A DNA stretch of 64,000 bases, taken from positions 8,968,318 through 9,032,317 of the forward strand of contig NC_058506.1 of assembly GCF_020382885.2 (NCBI RefSeq). Reading direction: 5' to 3'. Positions 62,201-64,000 of this stretch are shown here, piece by piece. The stretch's first letter is position 1. The number at the start of each line of letters is the position of its first letter. The notes under the pieces are model-generated. The model had not been told where the DNA came from, made no database searches, and was given only the letters and a program-made list of their open reading frames with translations. A program made the position numbers and the translations under genes. The DNA is from Scatophagus argus. Lineage: Eukaryota > Chordata > Actinopteri > Scatophagidae.

Positions 62201-62876
62201 GTGGGTGATATTTCTTACTTAGGGATTCTCTTTTCACAGTCATCGCTGTCCAAGGAGTAGCAGCTGGAAAAAGAATCTGCTCTGTTCAGCTGGACCCTAA
62301 AACCAGAATAACAAAAGGGCTTGAATTATGCTCAGTGTACTGTAGAACTAAGGAAGGAATGGGTATTCGAGATTTAAGCTTTGCTGAATACTTTATATGG
62401 TTTGTACCTAGTGCAGGATCCATCTTCGTCCTTCATGTCCTCCTCCAAGTTCTCCTCACTTGTCATTGACCAGTAGCTCAGAGCTGGAGATGAGGCATGT
62501 TCCACAAAGTGCCTGGAAAAACGACAGAAGAAGCGCAGAATGACTGGTTGTGAATTGGATAATACTTGCCATAAATATACTACCCAGATGTACTGTTATA
62601 CAGTGAGAGACTGATAAGACTAGTAAGTGAACAAAGATCAATACCAGTGGCTAATGTCCATTGGACTTGGCCCCAGGTCCAGAGAAGGTCTTCTTTCAGG
62701 GATGTAGTAGATGTCATCATCTTCATTTGATGCACTCTGCCCTCTACCAGACACGGCCTCCCCAACTGAAGAGCTGCCTGACGCCATGGCTATCGCCTCC
62801 GTTTCAATGTCATCCATCATACTGTAGAGGGGGTCAGCCACTGATGAACATGACAAGCTCACAGAATGATCACTTT
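59217..62876 (-). CDS. NLR-family protein: leader, pyrin domain, FISNA, NACHT, no LRR (5' incomplete)
   Basis: A cytosolic innate-immune NLR of the fish NLRP/NLRC3-like group. Six exons join in frame (62645-62876, 62408-62512, 62219-62296, 62001-62109, 61664-61904, 59217-60835), giving 793 aa without the start. The leader of about 175 aa is acidic and Ser-rich (SDHSVSLSCSSVADPLYSM). A pyrin domain follows (ISKTLGKLSKQDIKTFKMML, then MDMVDLVDRLLE), then FISNA (EVRHDLCEILKRTYGDACDD). The NACHT has Walker A GVAGSGKS, Walker B IMFIFDGLDEY, sensor VVTSRPQ and winged-helix FIHPTMQEYLAALYAF. The reading frame ends about 80 residues after the NACHT-associated helices, with no leucine-rich repeat. The first exon visible starts at an acceptor, so the initiator exon lies further right, possibly outside the window. 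A SINE sits in the intron before the NACHT exon. Confidence 0.9.
61090..61387 (-). mobile_element. tRNA-headed SINE, minus strand
   Basis: Read on the minus strand it opens GGGGCAGCCGTGGCCTAGAGG with an A-box-like TGGCCTAGAGG, continues through TGCCCTTGAGCAAGGCACTTAA and ends GGGATTAATAAAGTA followed by AT-rich sequence. This matches the common teleost tRNA-derived SINE with a LINE-like 3' tail. A fourfold CAACATG run (about 61172-61200) is an internal tandem expansion. The B box is poorly preserved. It lies in the NLR intron between the NACHT and PYD exons. Confidence 0.75.
61172..61200. repeat. (CAACATG)4 tandem repeat inside the SINE
   Basis: Four near-identical 7-bp units, CAACATG, in a row. 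It is a small tandem expansion within the SINE copy. Confidence 0.9.
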
Positions 62877-63109
62877 CTGCTTCCCAGAGGCAGTTTCAGG
62901 AAAGTAGATTGTCCGTACTGGCAGAAGAACAAGCCTGGAAAACATATAATATAGCAGATCTCATATTCCCTGTCAGGGAGTATAACGAACTCTGTTACCA
63001 AACCAGACTTTCAGGTTCTTCTATTGGCAGCTTATTCAGCCTGAAGATCCAGACTTTAAATACAGAACAAGAAAATAAACTGATGCAATAAAGCACAAAT
63101 ACGATCATG

Positions 63110-63493
63110 ATGTTGCCTTTTAGGGCGGCACAGTGGGGCAGTGGTTAGCACTGTTGCCTCATAGCAAGAGGGTTCCCGGTCTGGGCTCTTCTGTGTGGAG
63201 TTTGAATGTTCTTTGTATGTTGCATGTACCTGCGTGGGTTTTCTCTGGGTACTCTGGCTTCCTCCCACATTACAAAAAATAAGCACTTTAGGATAATTGG
63301 CTACTCTACATTGCCCCTAGATGTGCGTGTGTGAGTGTGCGGTTGTCTGTCTTTGTGTGGGTCAGCCTTGTGATTGACTGGCGACCAATCCAGGGTGAAC
63401 CCCATCCCCTAGTCAGCTGGGATAAGCTCCAGCCCCCCCGCAACCCTGACAGATAAGCAGTATGGAAAATGAATGAATGAATGTTGCCTTTTA
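63110..63493 (+). mobile_element. tRNA-type SINE with 13-bp target-site duplication
   Basis: The element (63123-63480) begins GGGCGGCACAGTGGGGCAGTGG, with an A-box-like GGGGCAGTGG and a B-box-like GGTTCCCGG near 63173. It continues as the familiar teleost repeat (GTGTGGAGTTTGAATGTTCT, then CTGGGATAAGCTCCAGCCCC) and ends in GAATGAATGAATG. ATGTTGCCTTTTA occurs exactly on both sides (63110-63122 and 63481-63493), a perfect target-site duplication showing insertion by reverse transcription. The intact duplication suggests a fairly young copy. Confidence 0.85.
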
Positions 63494-63597
63494 CAGATTT
63501 AAAGTAACGTGATACCTTTATCAAAGATCCAAATTTTCTTGTTGTCTTTTGTTTCTATTTGACAAATGAATGTTTACACTGTCACAACGCGGTTATC

Positions 63598-63640
63598 AGA
63601 ATCAGAAATCCTTTATTTACCGAGGGGAAATTCTTTAACT
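63598..63640 (-). repeat. LINE/SINE 3'-tail fragment
   Basis: TCAGAATCAGAAATCCTTTATTTACCGAGGGGAAATT is a diverged reverse copy of the AATTTCCCC..GG..AATAAAG tail shared by fish retroposons. Only this end is recognisable. Confidence 0.5.
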
Positions 63641-63699
63641 TTTTCATTATCTTTACCCATGATGATCATTTGATGTGATATCACATAGCAAAATTGGTC

Positions 63700-63910
63700 C
63701 GGACCGGTTCTGGCCCACACAATGCACTTACACTCGGCCCACATACCGCAAATAATGACGGCTCTTTGGTGGCCCACACAAGAGCCAGCACGAGGCTAGC
63801 AGCAGACACAGTGCTGGCCCAGAACAGTTTCAGCACTGGAATCAGATGTCAGCCTAATGTATACCTTAATCAAGCCATGTAATAACCACATGTGCCGTAT
63901 TCGGCCCAGA
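63700..63910. repeat. Degenerate GGCCCA-containing array
   Basis: CTGGCCCACACAA, CGGCCCACATACC, GTGGCCCACACAA, CTGGCCCAGAAC and CGGCCCAGATT recur at irregular 20-60 bp spacings. This looks like a decayed minisatellite or the terminus of a dispersed element. Unit length is not constant. Confidence 0.45.
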
Positions 63911-64000
63911 TTAAAAATGCCTAAACAATGGTGATAAAATTATATATGCAGTCGTTTTTATTTGGCAGGCTGCTGTATAAAACGTTGAAACCAAAATTAA

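Larger units (their letters stand above)
62877..64000. other. Upstream flank of the NLR gene, repeat-rich
   Basis: Between the last NLR exon I can place and the window end lie a SINE (63123-63480), a LINE/SINE tail fragment near 63598-63640 and a degenerate GGCCCA-rich array (63700-63910). I did not find the NLR start exon here, though a short one could be missed. Confidence 0.5.

Overview
This is vertebrate, almost certainly ray-finned fish (teleost), genomic DNA. The genes are split by GT-AG introns and encode vertebrate proteins. Gene spacing is compact, and the repeats (a Tc1/mariner deletion derivative, tRNA-headed SINEs and LINE/SINE 3' tails) are of teleost type. I assembled exons by hand from splice signals and family similarity; the gene models keep an open frame through every junction and the lengths fit the families.

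Layout. (1) Minus strand, 130-2564: a SLAIN-motif microtubule plus-end protein. (2) Plus, 3840-12844: an SLC6 Na+/Cl--coupled amino-acid-type transporter, 14 exons, 654 aa. (3) Plus, 15693-32831: rb1, 27 exons, 910 aa. Its 8.6-kb intron 17 carries two intronless class-A GPCR genes on the opposite strand: a P2RY10/GPR174-like receptor (22494-23489) and lpar6 (27827-28933). Human LPAR6 lies in the same RB1 intron. (4) Plus, 35492-41197: trpc2, 13 exons, 1030 aa. (5) Minus, 42751-47759: rrm1, 19 exons, 792 aa, the human length. (6) Plus, 48691-55489: rnf121, 9 exons, 332 aa, with two consecutive introns that look U12-type. (7) Plus, 57159-58063: il18bp, one Ig domain, 156 aa. (8) Minus, 59217 to at least 62876: a fish NLR with an internal pyrin domain, FISNA and NACHT but no LRRs, 5' end not seen.

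Two conserved blocks meet here. rb1 with antisense lpar6 corresponds to human 13q14. The trpc2-rrm1-rnf121-il18bp run corresponds to genes that sit together on mouse chromosome 7 and human chromosome 11. The join puts the E2F repressor gene rb1 about 15 kb from the rrm1 start, a classical E2F-responsive S-phase gene; both upstream regions contain E2F-like sites. The right-hand end (il18bp and a PYD-NACHT NLR) concerns the inflammasome/IL-18 axis: one gene encodes a secreted IL-18 decoy, the other a sensor-type protein.

No prokaryotic-type system, CRISPR array, viral element or wholly novel operon was seen. The most unusual signals are the paired U12-type introns in rnf121, the two GPCR genes nested in one rb1 intron, three perfect 15-20 bp foldbacks with 3-5 nt loops in non-coding DNA, a 55-bp A-tailed insertion between 17-bp direct repeats, and a SINE with a clean 13-bp target-site duplication.
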